Counted from the stretch's first letter, positions 1 to 5,398 are shown. The stretch is 6,304 nucleotides of DNA from Gammaproteobacteria bacterium (GCA_009843625.1 VYDD01000406.1:8440-14743); one strand, 5' to 3'. Translations and numbers: made by a program. The notes: a model not told the origin generated them from the sequence alone.

Positions 1-8
1 CGGGCGCG

Positions 9-36
9 CCCCCCCCCCCCCCCCCCCCCCCCCCCC
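9..36. repeat. 28-base poly-C run at the window edge
   Basis: An uninterrupted run of 28 C (poly-G on the minus strand) begins eight bases from the left edge. No gene frame explains it; any frame through it reads polyproline or polyglycine. Its place at the extreme end suggests a contig-end artefact, for instance poly-G read tails of two-colour sequencing, rather than biology. A real G-tract cannot be excluded from this sequence alone. Confidence 0.9.
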
Positions 37-393
37 GCCAGCCGCGAATGTTGAACATCGCGTGGGCTGGCTTACGGACCAAAAGGCCGTCAGCCAGCCC
101 CTCGGCGGAGCCGCTAAACGCGCCTCTCCGGGCATCGTCCGTAACAGCCTCGACCAGGCCGTCGCGTGCAAGCTCCTCGGCCTCCTCGTCGTCAGCCTCA
201 AGGACGGGAAGGGCGACCGGCCCGGCTCCTGACTCCTCGGGACTGCGCCACGCTCTGCCGAGCGCCCGGTTTTCGGCCTACCCTTACACCTCGGAGACCC
301 GAGATCGTGCGTTAGAGGCGCTCCTGTAGCCCGTAGGTCACCCGAAAAGACCTTGGATCGGCCAGAAACGGCTTCGGAGCCCCGAGCGCGGGG
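37..393. other. Stretch without an assignable gene, 3' of the integrase
   Basis: No recognisable gene, tRNA or insertion sequence is visible here. On the minus strand one frame stays open from the codon after a TAG at 278-280 leftward into the poly-C run (about 80 codons). Its reading is acidic in the middle (…LEADDEEAEEL…) and ends near …AMFNIRGW…, which looks more protein-like than the opposing plus-strand frame, a Ser/Ala-rich string typical of antisense reading. It has no ATG, GTG or TTG start in its first 60 or so codons and no clear ribosome-binding site. It could be the remnant of a gene damaged by insertion or chance openness in GC-rich DNA. I do not recognise a family. Confidence 0.3.
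370..393 (-). terminator. Weak hairpin pair just after the integrase stop codon
   Basis: Directly beyond the integrase TGA (394-396) lie two short stems: CCCCG/CGGGG with a 4-nt loop (380-393) and GGCT/AGCC with a 4-nt loop (370-381). On the minus strand they are followed by GTTTC rather than a proper T run. They may terminate the integrase transcript inefficiently, but similar small stems are common in DNA this GC-rich. Confidence 0.25.
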
Positions 394-1614
394 TCAGGTA
401 GCGGTGCCCGCTCTCCCCGCCAGATACGCAGCCCAGTCGTCCATGAGCCGACGCCTCCGCTCGAACAGGTCGGTACGCCGGTACGCGGCCTCCACCTTGT
501 TCTGGACCACATGAGCCAGCGCCGCCTCGACAACCTCCCGGGGATGGTCCGTTTCCTCGGCGGCCCAGTCCCGGAACGACGACCGGAACCCGTGCGGCAC
601 CGCCGCGATACGGTGCTTGCGGATCAACTGGCGCAACCGCTGTTCGATGAGGGGGCGACCGTTCAACCGGGTGAACACCAACCGGCTGTCCTCGCCGCCC
701 AGCTTCCGGGCCTCGGCAAGGATCTCCACGGCGCGGCCACACAGCGGCACCCGATGCTCCCGCTTCGCCTTCATGCGCGTGGCGGGCACCGTCCACACTC
801 TCTCGGCCAAATCGATCTCCGACCATTCGGCCCAGCGTACCTCGCCCCACCGCGCCGCCGTGAGCACCAGAAACTCGAACGCCAGCCGGGCCACCGGCAT
901 TTCGTCCGTCGTCCGCACCTTCCCGATCGCAGAGCCGACCTCACGGTGCGGAATCGCCTTCATGTGCTTCACGACCCGGTTCTGAGGCCCGAGCACCGAC
1001 CGGACCCGGTCGCACGGGTTGTCGGCCCGGTACTCCATCGCCACGGCCCACTCGAACACCGAGCGCATGCGCTGGTGCACCGACTGCGCCGTGGAGCCCT
1101 TCGAGTGCCAGATCGGGGTCAGGATATCCAGCACATCGGCTGTCGCCACCTCCGAAACCGCCATGTCGCCGATCCGGGGGAAGGCGTAGCGCCGCAGAGT
1201 CGATAGCCAGTCCCTTCCGTGCCGCTTGCTGCGCCATCCGGCCTGCTTCTGCTTCAGGACGCGCCCGGTCGCCTCGGCGAAGCTGGGAATACCCCTCGCC
1301 CGCCGTCTCTCGGCGAGCGGATCGCCGCCCTCACGGGCGAGCTTCCGGTTGGCCCTCGCCATCTCGCGGGCCTCGGCCAGCGACACGAGCGCGGCGCTGC
1401 CGAGTCCGAAGTCGCGGCGGCGGCCGCGAATGACGAGGCGCTGCACCCAGCTCCGGGCACCGCTCGGCTGAACGTAGAGATAGAGTCCATTGCCGTCGCA
1501 GTGCCTCCCGGGACGTGCGGAGCGCACGAAGGCAGCCGAGAGCCGCTTGTGGGGGTGGCGGCCCTTCGGCTTGGTTTTCCGGGTCGGCGCGGGCGTGTGG
1601 GTTACGTCATCCAT
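394..1614 (-). CDS. Tyrosine recombinase/integrase, P4-like (DUF4102 arm-binding domain)
   Basis: A site-specific recombinase of 406 residues that would integrate and excise a mobile element by strand exchange through a phosphotyrosine intermediate. Length is normal for prophage P4-type integrases. The N-terminal arm-binding domain (about residues 23-100) shows the family pattern LSAAFVRSA…GRHCDGNGLYLYV and then SLAEAREMA. A core-binding helical domain follows (about 112-205). The catalytic domain has a complete set of active-site residues: Arg255 (AARWGEVR), Lys282 (TRMKAKREHRVPL), His341 and Arg344 (HGFRSSFRDWA), His368 (ALAH) and nucleophile Tyr378 (AAYRRTDL). The frame continues 40 codons upstream to an ATG at 1734. 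I chose the ATG at 1614 because a sigma70-type promoter lies at 1621-1649, inside that extension, and because the family domain starts soon after it. The ATG would sit at or beside +1, so the mRNA is probably leaderless. The gene appears intact. It adjoins a pilin gene that looks truncated, suggesting an island end. Element type and target site are unknown. Confidence 0.93.
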   Translation of the reverse strand: MDDVTHTPAPTRKTKPKGRHPHKRLSAAFVRSARPGRHCDGNGLYLYVQPSGARSWVQRLVIRGRRRDFGLGSAALVSLAEAREMARANRKLAREGGDPLAERRRARGIPSFAEATGRVLKQKQAGWRSKRHGRDWLSTLRRYAFPRIGDMAVSEVATADVLDILTPIWHSKGSTAQSVHQRMRSVFEWAVAMEYRADNPCDRVRSVLGPQNRVVKHMKAIPHREVGSAIGKVRTTDEMPVARLAFEFLVLTAARWGEVRWAEWSEIDLAERVWTVPATRMKAKREHRVPLCGRAVEILAEARKLGGEDSRLVFTRLNGRPLIEQRLRQLIRKHRIAAVPHGFRSSFRDWAAEETDHPREVVEAALAHVVQNKVEAAYRRTDLFERRRRLMDDWAAYLAGRAGTAT

Positions 1615-1620
1615 TACCTC

Positions 1621-1649
1621 ATAATATGTGGGACCGGATCGGAAGTCAA
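1621..1649 (-). promoter_or_regulatory. Sigma70-type promoter of the integrase gene
   Basis: On the minus strand TTGACT (1649-1644) and TATTAT (1626-1621) are separated by exactly 17 bp and each matches the consensus at five of six positions. Only six bases (GAGGTA) lie between the -10 hexamer and the integrase ATG, placing +1 at about the A of the ATG. The region is clearly AT-richer than the surrounding genes, as expected for an element's own promoter. Confidence 0.75.
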
Positions 1650-1703
1650 GGAACGTGGCGGGAGCACGAGCGCGGGCATGTGTAGCTGTAAATCCATGAA
1701 AAA

Positions 1704-1736
1704 CAATGATATGAGATACTTCCCGAAACATCATTG
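1704..1736. repeat. 7-bp inverted repeat upstream of the integrase promoter
   Basis: CAATGAT (1704-1710) and ATCATTG (1730-1736) are perfect inverted copies 19 bp apart, in the AT-richer strip between the integrase promoter and the pilin 3' end. The position suits a recombinase or excisionase binding site, or an operator, but a 7-bp repeat can arise by chance. Confidence 0.35.
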
Positions 1737-1747
1737 GACGTTACTGG

Positions 1748-1762
1748 ATGCTACTATGCTAC
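1748..1762. repeat. Tandem 7-bp direct repeat (8-bp period) at the pilin/integrase junction
   Basis: ATGCTAC occurs at 1748-1754 and again at 1756-1762. The repeat covers the last codons and stop of the shortened pilin gene, exactly where GC-rich chromosomal DNA gives way to the AT-richer integrase upstream region. It could belong to the attachment site or be a short duplication left by insertion. No second copy is visible at the left end of the window. Confidence 0.35.
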
Positions 1763-2011
1763 AGTGACGGTGACGGTCACCCGGTCCGAGGAAGAGAACG
1801 CGAGGTCGTCGAAGTCGTTCGAGTAGGTCAGTTCGTCGGCGTAATGGATCTCCTGCTGGGTGGCCAGGTTCCTGAGATCCGCCTGCATTGTCGCCACGAA
1901 GGCCCGGTCGCGCGCCGCCGTCAGCCGGGGAATCGCGATCGTGGCCAGAATGCCGATGATCAGGGTGACGAGAAGTAGCTCGATGAGAGAAAACCCACTT
2001 GAGTTGCGCAT
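1754..2011 (-). CDS. Type IV pilin-like protein, probably truncated at its 3' end
   Basis: Encodes an 85-residue prepilin. A short leader MRNSSG is followed by the class III signal FSLIELLLVTLIIGILA, so a PilD-type peptidase would cut between Gly6 and Phe7; mature Glu5 (FSLIE) is present. Residues 7-30 form the hydrophobic helix, continuing into an amphipathic helix (…AFVATMQADLRNLATQQE…) and the start of a beta region ending DRVTVTVTVA. Family members normally continue with a beta-sheet domain to roughly 120-160 residues, so about half of the globular head seems to be missing. The frame ends in TAG inside a tandem repeat, where AT-richer DNA of the integrase region begins. I infer that an integration event replaced the 3' part; a genuinely short pseudopilin is the alternative. 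The start at 2011 is preceded by AGGGAGGGG (2014-2022 on the minus strand) close to the ATG; an upstream in-frame start at 2083 would bury the signal sequence. It is transcribed away from gltA. Confidence 0.85.
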   Translation of the reverse strand: MRNSSGFSLIELLLVTLIIGILATIAIPRLTAARDRAFVATMQADLRNLATQQEIHYADELTYSNDFDDLAFSSSDRVTVTVTVA

Positions 2012-2200
2012 TGCCCCTCCCTGGAGATGATCTGCTCGCGCGGTCGCGGCCGCGCTTCTCGATGGCACCTTCAATCGAAACACGAGAGGCCGGGCGCTTC
2101 CATGGCGGGATGGGGCGTCTTTGGCAGAGCCGGCGGCGCGGGGCTCACATCTACCGCGCCGCTTGCGCTGCAGGTTAGACTATCCGTCGGTGGGAGCTGA

Positions 2201-2235
2201 CGCGGAAGCGGGTTCCGCGGCGACAGGAAACCCGC
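2201..2235 (+). promoter_or_regulatory. Pseudoknot-capable or switching hairpin in the gltA leader
   Basis: CGCGGAA (2201-2207) and TTCCGCG (2213-2219) form a perfect 7-bp stem with loop GCGGG (2208-2212). The loop is fully complementary to CCCGC (2231-2235), which would give an H-type pseudoknot. Alternatively 2208-2216 pairs with 2226-2235 (nine pairs, one bulged A), which excludes the first stem. Its place in the 5' region of a central-metabolism gene suggests a cis-regulatory RNA. I do not recognise a known riboswitch class. Only expression of this strand as leader RNA would make it functional, and no convincing -35/-10 pair was found; TAGACT at 2176-2181 lacks a partner. Confidence 0.4.
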
Positions 2236-2251
2236 GCAACCCAAACGACAT

Positions 2252-2276
2252 GCACCGGCTCGACCTGAGCCCGTGC
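2252..2276 (+). promoter_or_regulatory. Hairpin abutting the gltA ribosome-binding site
   Basis: GCAC (2252-2255) pairs with GTGC (2273-2276), and GGCTC (2257-2261) with GAGCC (2267-2271), leaving one C·C mismatch and a 5-nt loop. The Shine-Dalgarno GGAG (2277-2280) starts on the next base, followed by 7 nt to the ATG at 2288. The stem leaves the site free but adjacent, so its stability could tune ribosome access. The non-coding stretch 2012-2287 between the divergent pilin and gltA genes holds, besides these structures, only a GC-rich palindromic hairpin at 2038-2055 and no further gene. Confidence 0.4.
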
Positions 2277-2287
2277 GGAGAGCGGAC

Positions 2288-3586
2288 ATGGACAACGGCG
2301 GGGCGCAGAACGGCACTCTTTCGATCACCGACAATCGTACCGGCGCCAGGTACGAGGTCGACATCCTGGAAGGCGACGTGATCCGGGCCATGGATCTGCG
2401 CCGGATCAAGGTGCGGGACACCGACTTCGGCATGATGGCGTACGATCCCGGCTTCTCGAACACGGCCAATACCCGCAGCACCATCACCTACATCGACGGC
2501 TCCAAGGGGATCCTGCAGTACCGCGGCTACCCCATCGAGCAACTGGCGGGAAGGGCCACCTTCCTGGAGGTGGCCTACCTGATCCTCAAGGGCGAACTGC
2601 CGACGGATGACGAGCTCGACGCCTTCCGCGACGAAGTCAGGATCCACACCTACATCCACGAGAACCTGACCAAGCTCATCGACGCGTTCCGCTACAACGC
2701 GCACGCGATGGGCATGGCGATCAGCACGGTCGCGGCGATGTCCACCTTCTATCCCGAAGCCAGGAACATCCACGACCCGGAGAATCGCTGGAAGCAGATC
2801 GTGCGCCTCATCGCCAAGATGCCCACCATTGCCGCCTTCACCTACCGCCATCACAAGGGGCTGCCGCTCGCGTATCCCGACAACAACCTGAACTACACGC
2901 AGAACTTCCTGTCGATGCTGTTCCGCATCGGCGTGCGCGAGTACGAGCCCCATCCGGCGCTGGAGCGCGCCCTGGAGGTGCTGTTCATCCTGCATGCCGA
3001 CCACGAGCAGAACTGCTCCACGACCGCGATGCGGGTCATCGGCAGCTCCCAGTCCGACCCCTATTCGGCACACGCCGGCGCGATGGCGGCACTGTTCGGG
3101 CCTCTTCACGGGGGCGCCAACGAAGCGGTGCTGCGGATGCTCGAGGAGATCGGCAGCACCGATCACATCCCCGAATTCATGGAAAGCGTGAAGCGGGGCG
3201 AGCGGCGTCTCATGGGCTTCGGACACCGGGTGTACAAGGCCTACGACCCGCGCGCCAGCATCATCAAGCAGACGGCGCACGAGGTGTTCGAGGTGCTGGG
3301 CAAGAATCCGCTACTCGACATCGCCCTGGAGCTTGAGAAGATCGCGCTGGGCGAGGAGTACTTCATCCGGCGCAACCTGTATCCCAACGTCGACTTCTAT
3401 TCGGGGCTCATCTATCAGTCGATGGGGTTCCCGTCGGAGATGTTCCCGCTGCTCTTCGCCATTCCCCGCACCGTGGGCTGGCTCACGCAGTGGGAGGAGA
3501 TGGTCAACGACCGCGAGCAGCGCATCGCGCGTCCGCGCCAGGTCTTCGTGGGACCCGAAGAGCGTCGCTACCCGCAAAGCGGTTGA
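2288..3586 (+). CDS. gltA: Citrate synthase
   Basis: Condenses acetyl-CoA with oxaloacetate to citrate, the entry step of the TCA cycle, in the cytoplasm. The 432-residue product is close in length to E. coli GltA (427). It has the long N-terminal part typical of the Gram-negative type II enzyme (…AYDPGFSNTANTRS…DGSKGILQYRGYPIEQL). Catalytic residues are all visible: His274 (GPLHGGANEA), His313 (GFGHRVYKAYDPRA) and Asp369 (PNVDFYSG), plus the HADHEQNCSTT segment near residues 236-246 and Arg394 (IPRTVGW). ATG 2288 is preferred over an in-frame GTG at 2273 because GGAG (2277-2280) stands 7 nt before the ATG, and the GTG lies inside the leader hairpin stem. The leader is strongly structured. 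The TGA stop overlaps the TTG start of the following MBL-fold gene, so the two are probably co-transcribed. Whether it has NADH inhibition like E. coli GltA cannot be told. Confidence 0.97.
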   Translation: MDNGGAQNGTLSITDNRTGARYEVDILEGDVIRAMDLRRIKVRDTDFGMMAYDPGFSNTANTRSTITYIDGSKGILQYRGYPIEQLAGRATFLEVAYLILKGELPTDDELDAFRDEVRIHTYIHENLTKLIDAFRYNAHAMGMAISTVAAMSTFYPEARNIHDPENRWKQIVRLIAKMPTIAAFTYRHHKGLPLAYPDNNLNYTQNFLSMLFRIGVREYEPHPALERALEVLFILHADHEQNCSTTAMRVIGSSQSDPYSAHAGAMAALFGPLHGGANEAVLRMLEEIGSTDHIPEFMESVKRGERRLMGFGHRVYKAYDPRASIIKQTAHEVFEVLGKNPLLDIALELEKIALGEEYFIRRNLYPNVDFYSGLIYQSMGFPSEMFPLLFAIPRTVGWLTQWEEMVNDREQRIARPRQVFVGPEERRYPQSG

Positions 3587-4461
3587 TCGAACTCCTCGAC
3601 CTCGAACATCTGGGTCTTCAGGGCGCGATCTCGTCCTTTCTGCTCGAGGTCCCCGAGCCGGTTCTGGTCGATCCGGGACCCGCGACCTGCCTGGATGCGC
3701 TCCGGGCCCGCCTGGCCGAGCGCGGTCTCGCGATCTCCGACCTGCGCGCCGTCTTCCTCACGCACATCCATCTGGACCACGCGGGCGCAACGGGGCATCT
3801 GGCTGCCGAGAACGACGCGCTGACCGTGCACGTGCACGCGGACGCCGCGCCCCACATTGCCGACCCGGAGCGCCTGGTGCGCAGCACACGGCGCACGTTC
3901 GGCGAGGAACACGACCGCCTGTGGGGAGAGGTGCGGCCGGTGCCGGCGCGCAACATCCGTCCGTGGGCACCGGGGGAGCGCGCCCCGCTGCGGCTCCTGC
4001 GCCCTGTTTCCACGCCGGGCCACATCGGCCATCACGTCGCCTGGCTGCACGACCGCGACGGCGTGCTGCTGTGTGGTGACGCGCTGGGCGTGATCCTCGA
4101 CCGCCGCGCTCCCGTGCACCCGCCCACGCCGGCGCCCGGCGTGGACGCGGAGGCCTGGCAGTCGACGCTGGAGCGGGTGCGGATCTACGATCCCGACCGC
4201 TTCGCGGTGGCCCACTTCGGCATCTACGACGACTTCGGCGCCCGGCGCGAAGAGCTGAGCGAGGCGCTGGCGGCGCTGGAAGAGCGGGCGCGCGCCACCC
4301 TGGCGACGGACGACCCGCGGCTCGCTGAGGAGTACGAGAGGGAGACGAGGGAACGGCAGGCGGCGGCGATCGGGCAGGAGAGAGCCCGGCGCTACTTCGA
4401 TGTATTCAACGCGGCCAACGACTGGGCCGGAATGCGGCTTTACCTGAAGCGTCTCGCTTGA
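3583..4461 (+). CDS. Metallo-beta-lactamase-fold hydrolase, TTG start overlapping the gltA stop
   Basis: A 292-residue cytoplasmic MBL-fold enzyme with no signal peptide. The zinc-binding pattern is complete: THIHLDHAG gives His61, His63, Asp65 and His66; His147 lies in STPGHIGHH, Asp166 in LLCGDALG and His211 in VAHFGIYDD. This supports a binuclear metal-dependent hydrolase of the glyoxalase II-like/MBL superfamily; the substrate is unknown. After the core (about residues 1-215), a charged helical tail (about 218-275) leads to RYFDVFNAANDWAGMRLYLKRLA. No ATG lies at a sensible place: the frame's first ATG (3490) is deep inside gltA and gives an Arg-rich extension that is an out-of-frame reading of gltA. 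TTG at 3583 gives the expected beginning (IELLDLEHLGLQGAISSFLLE) and overlaps the gltA TGA as TTGA, a geometry typical of translational coupling. The preceding Shine-Dalgarno is weak, which fits coupling. A role connected to acyl-CoA or thioester metabolism would be only a guess from the gltA linkage. Confidence 0.88.
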   Translation: MIELLDLEHLGLQGAISSFLLEVPEPVLVDPGPATCLDALRARLAERGLAISDLRAVFLTHIHLDHAGATGHLAAENDALTVHVHADAAPHIADPERLVRSTRRTFGEEHDRLWGEVRPVPARNIRPWAPGERAPLRLLRPVSTPGHIGHHVAWLHDRDGVLLCGDALGVILDRRAPVHPPTPAPGVDAEAWQSTLERVRIYDPDRFAVAHFGIYDDFGARREELSEALAALEERARATLATDDPRLAEEYERETRERQAAAIGQERARRYFDVFNAANDWAGMRLYLKRLA

Positions 4462-4485
4462 CCCTGCGCCGCTCATCCCTATCTT
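4458..4485 (+). promoter_or_regulatory. Candidate promoter of the infC operon, overlapping the MBL gene stop
   Basis: TTGACC (4458-4463) and TATCTT (4480-4485) are 16 bp apart and match the sigma70 consensus at five and four of six positions. The -35 hexamer overlaps the TGA at 4459-4461. Transcription would begin near 4492, giving an infC leader of about 190 nt that includes the terminator hairpin. A second TTGACA at 4492-4497 has no acceptable -10 downstream. Confidence 0.5.
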
Positions 4486-4532
4486 TCGCCGTTGACAACG
4501 CGGAAGCGAGGATCGCACGTTCCCTCCACCTT

Positions 4533-4657
4533 CGGCGCCAGGCGCCGCAGGGTTACGAGACGGGCCGGCCGGCGAGCAGCGTCGATCGGCCGCCCGGCGT
4601 TTCGTGTCCCGGGGTGGCCCGGGTTTTTTTGTCCCACGATGCCCGCCGGAAGGCGGG
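4533..4657 (+). promoter_or_regulatory. Structured infC leader with attenuator-like alternative pairing
   Basis: Four stems follow one another: 4533-4547 (CGGCG/CGCCG, 5-nt loop); 4561-4596 (five pairs, a bulged C4566, then five pairs and one G·U); the terminator hairpin 4608-4623; and 4642-4657 (CCCGCC/GGCGGG with a GGAA tetraloop). CGGGCC at 4561-4566, the 5' strand of the second stem, is also perfectly complementary to GGCCCG at 4616-4621, the 3' arm of the terminator. Pairing in this way would open both hairpins and act as an antiterminator. infC-rpmI-rplT operons of Firmicutes are controlled by L20-dependent attenuation in a comparable leader. Whether L20 binds here is inference; no sequence homology to those leaders is claimed. 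Confidence 0.5.
4608..4630 (+). terminator. Intrinsic terminator upstream of infC
   Basis: A perfect 6-bp all-GC stem CCCGGG/CCCGGG with a GTGG tetraloop (4608-4623) is followed at once by seven T (4624-4630). It lies 147 bp after the MBL gene stop and 55 bp before the infC start. It may simply end the gltA-MBL transcript. Because a candidate infC promoter lies upstream of it, it more likely acts, or also acts, as an attenuator. Confidence 0.85.
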
Positions 4658-4671
4658 TTCATTTGAACCAC

Positions 4672-4687
4672 GGAGGAACAGGCCATA
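4672..4687 (+). promoter_or_regulatory. Shine-Dalgarno and ATA start codon of infC
   Basis: GGAGG (4672-4676) is followed by an 8-nt spacer and then ATA (4685-4687). The spacing is ideal. There is no ATG, GTG or TTG in the frame between the upstream in-frame TGA (4664-4666) and codon 27 of the protein (GTG 4763), so the ribosome-binding site decides for ATA. Confidence 0.8.
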
Positions 4688-5197
4688 AAGGAACAGAGGA
4701 TCCGAGTCAACGACCAGATCAGAATCAGTCCCGTTCGGCTCATCGACGAGCGGGGCGGCCAGGTGGGAATCGTCTCCATAGAGGAGGCGCGCGAGAGGGC
4801 CGGCAGGGCCGGCCTGGATCTGGTCGAGGTGGCGCCGGCCGCGCGTCCGCCCGTATGCCGGCTCATGGACTACGGGAAGTACAAGTACAACGCGGCCCGC
4901 AAGGCCAAGGAAGCAAAGAAGAAGCAGCATCACATACAGATCAAGGAAGTGAAGTTCAGGCCGGGAATCGAGGATCACGACTACGACTTCAAGGTCCGGC
5001 ACGCCCGCCGCTTCCTCGGCGACGGCAACAAGGTGAAGCTGACGATGATGTTCCGCGGGCGGCAGCTCTCGCACCCGGAGATCGGGCTGGAGGTGCTGAG
5101 GCGGGTGACCGAGGACCTGGAAGAGGTTTCGAAGATAGAGACGCGCCCGGTGAGGGAAGGGCGCACCATGACAATGGTGTTGGCTCCGAGGAGTTAG
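4685..5197 (+). CDS. infC: Translation initiation factor IF-3 with an ATA start codon
   Basis: IF-3 binds the 30S subunit, keeps 50S away and proofreads the start codon/initiator tRNA pairing. The 170-residue product is of normal length (E. coli 180). The N domain (about 1-65) shows RVNDQIR…VRLIDERGGQVGIVSIEEAR and LDLVEVAP…PPVCRLMDYGKYKY; RLMDYGK at 59-65 is the family signature. A lysine-rich linker helix (KAKEAKKKQH) leads to the C domain (about 83-170) with IKEVKFRPGIEDHDYDFKVRHARRFL and KLTMMFRGRQ. GTG 4763 would delete about 26 conserved N-domain residues, so the real start must be further up, and only ATA 4685 has a proper ribosome-binding site. In E. coli infC starts with AUU, and IF-3 represses its own synthesis by rejecting that codon; ATA here should do the same. 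The stop lies 3 bp before rpmI. Confidence 0.95.
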   Translation: MKEQRIRVNDQIRISPVRLIDERGGQVGIVSIEEARERAGRAGLDLVEVAPAARPPVCRLMDYGKYKYNAARKAKEAKKKQHHIQIKEVKFRPGIEDHDYDFKVRHARRFLGDGNKVKLTMMFRGRQLSHPEIGLEVLRRVTEDLEEVSKIETRPVREGRTMTMVLAPRS

Positions 5198-5200
5198 ATC

Positions 5201-5398
5201 GTGCCGAAGATGAAGACCAACCGCGGAGCGGCCAAGCGGATCCGCCGCACCGGCCGCGGCAAGCTCCGCAGGATGAGAGCGTACAAGAGCCACATCCTCA
5301 CCAAGAAGACCCGGAAACGGAAGCGCCGCCTGCGCTCCGCCACACTGGTGTCCGGCGCGGACGAGCGGAGGCTCCGCCGCCTGCTTCCCAACTCATAA
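5201..5398 (+). CDS. rpmI: 50S ribosomal protein L35 (bL35)
   Basis: A 65-residue, very basic structural protein of the large subunit, of the usual length. It starts MPKMKTNRGAAKRIRRTGRGKL, containing the L35 family signature (MKTNRGAAKRI), and has the following K/R-rich stretch SHILTKKTRKRKRRLR. The start codon is GTG, with GAGGAG (5188-5193) 7 nt upstream, inside the end of infC, which suggests coupled translation. It lies between infC and rplT as in most bacteria. Confidence 0.96.
   Translation: MPKMKTNRGAAKRIRRTGRGKLRRMRAYKSHILTKKTRKRKRRLRSATLVSGADERRLRRLLPNS

Noticed and set aside
48..329. Plus-strand open frame of 93 codons beginning MLNIAW
   Set aside because: It is Ser/Ala/Arg-rich, has no ribosome-binding site and mirrors an acidic minus-strand frame, which is typical of antisense reading in GC-rich DNA.
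1615..1734. 40-codon N-terminal extension of the integrase from ATG 1734
   Set aside because: It contains the promoter -35 and -10 elements, is AT-richer than the gene and is not part of the known domain, which starts after 1614.
1621..1762. tRNA gene or tRNA 3' end as integrase target
   Set aside because: P4-type integrases often use tRNA genes, so I looked on both strands, but no T-arm or acceptor-like sequence is recognisable.
2250..2381. Short upstream frame from ATG 2250 overlapping the gltA start
   Set aside because: No Shine-Dalgarno, and its sequence is an out-of-frame reading of gltA. A regulatory uORF has no positive support.
2180..3280. Long minus-strand frame of 366 codons opposite gltA
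   Set aside because: His/Val/Gly-rich antisense shadow of the citrate synthase gene, whose catalytic motifs are all intact on the plus strand.
4492..4520. TTGACA at 4492-4497 as the -35 of an infC promoter
   Set aside because: No -10-like hexamer lies 15-19 bp downstream; the TTGACC/TATCTT pair just upstream fits better.
3568..4866. Long minus-strand frame of 432 codons opposite the MBL gene and the infC leader
   Set aside because: Arg/Pro-rich shadow that runs through the terminator and the infC start. The plus strand has clear MBL and IF-3 motifs.
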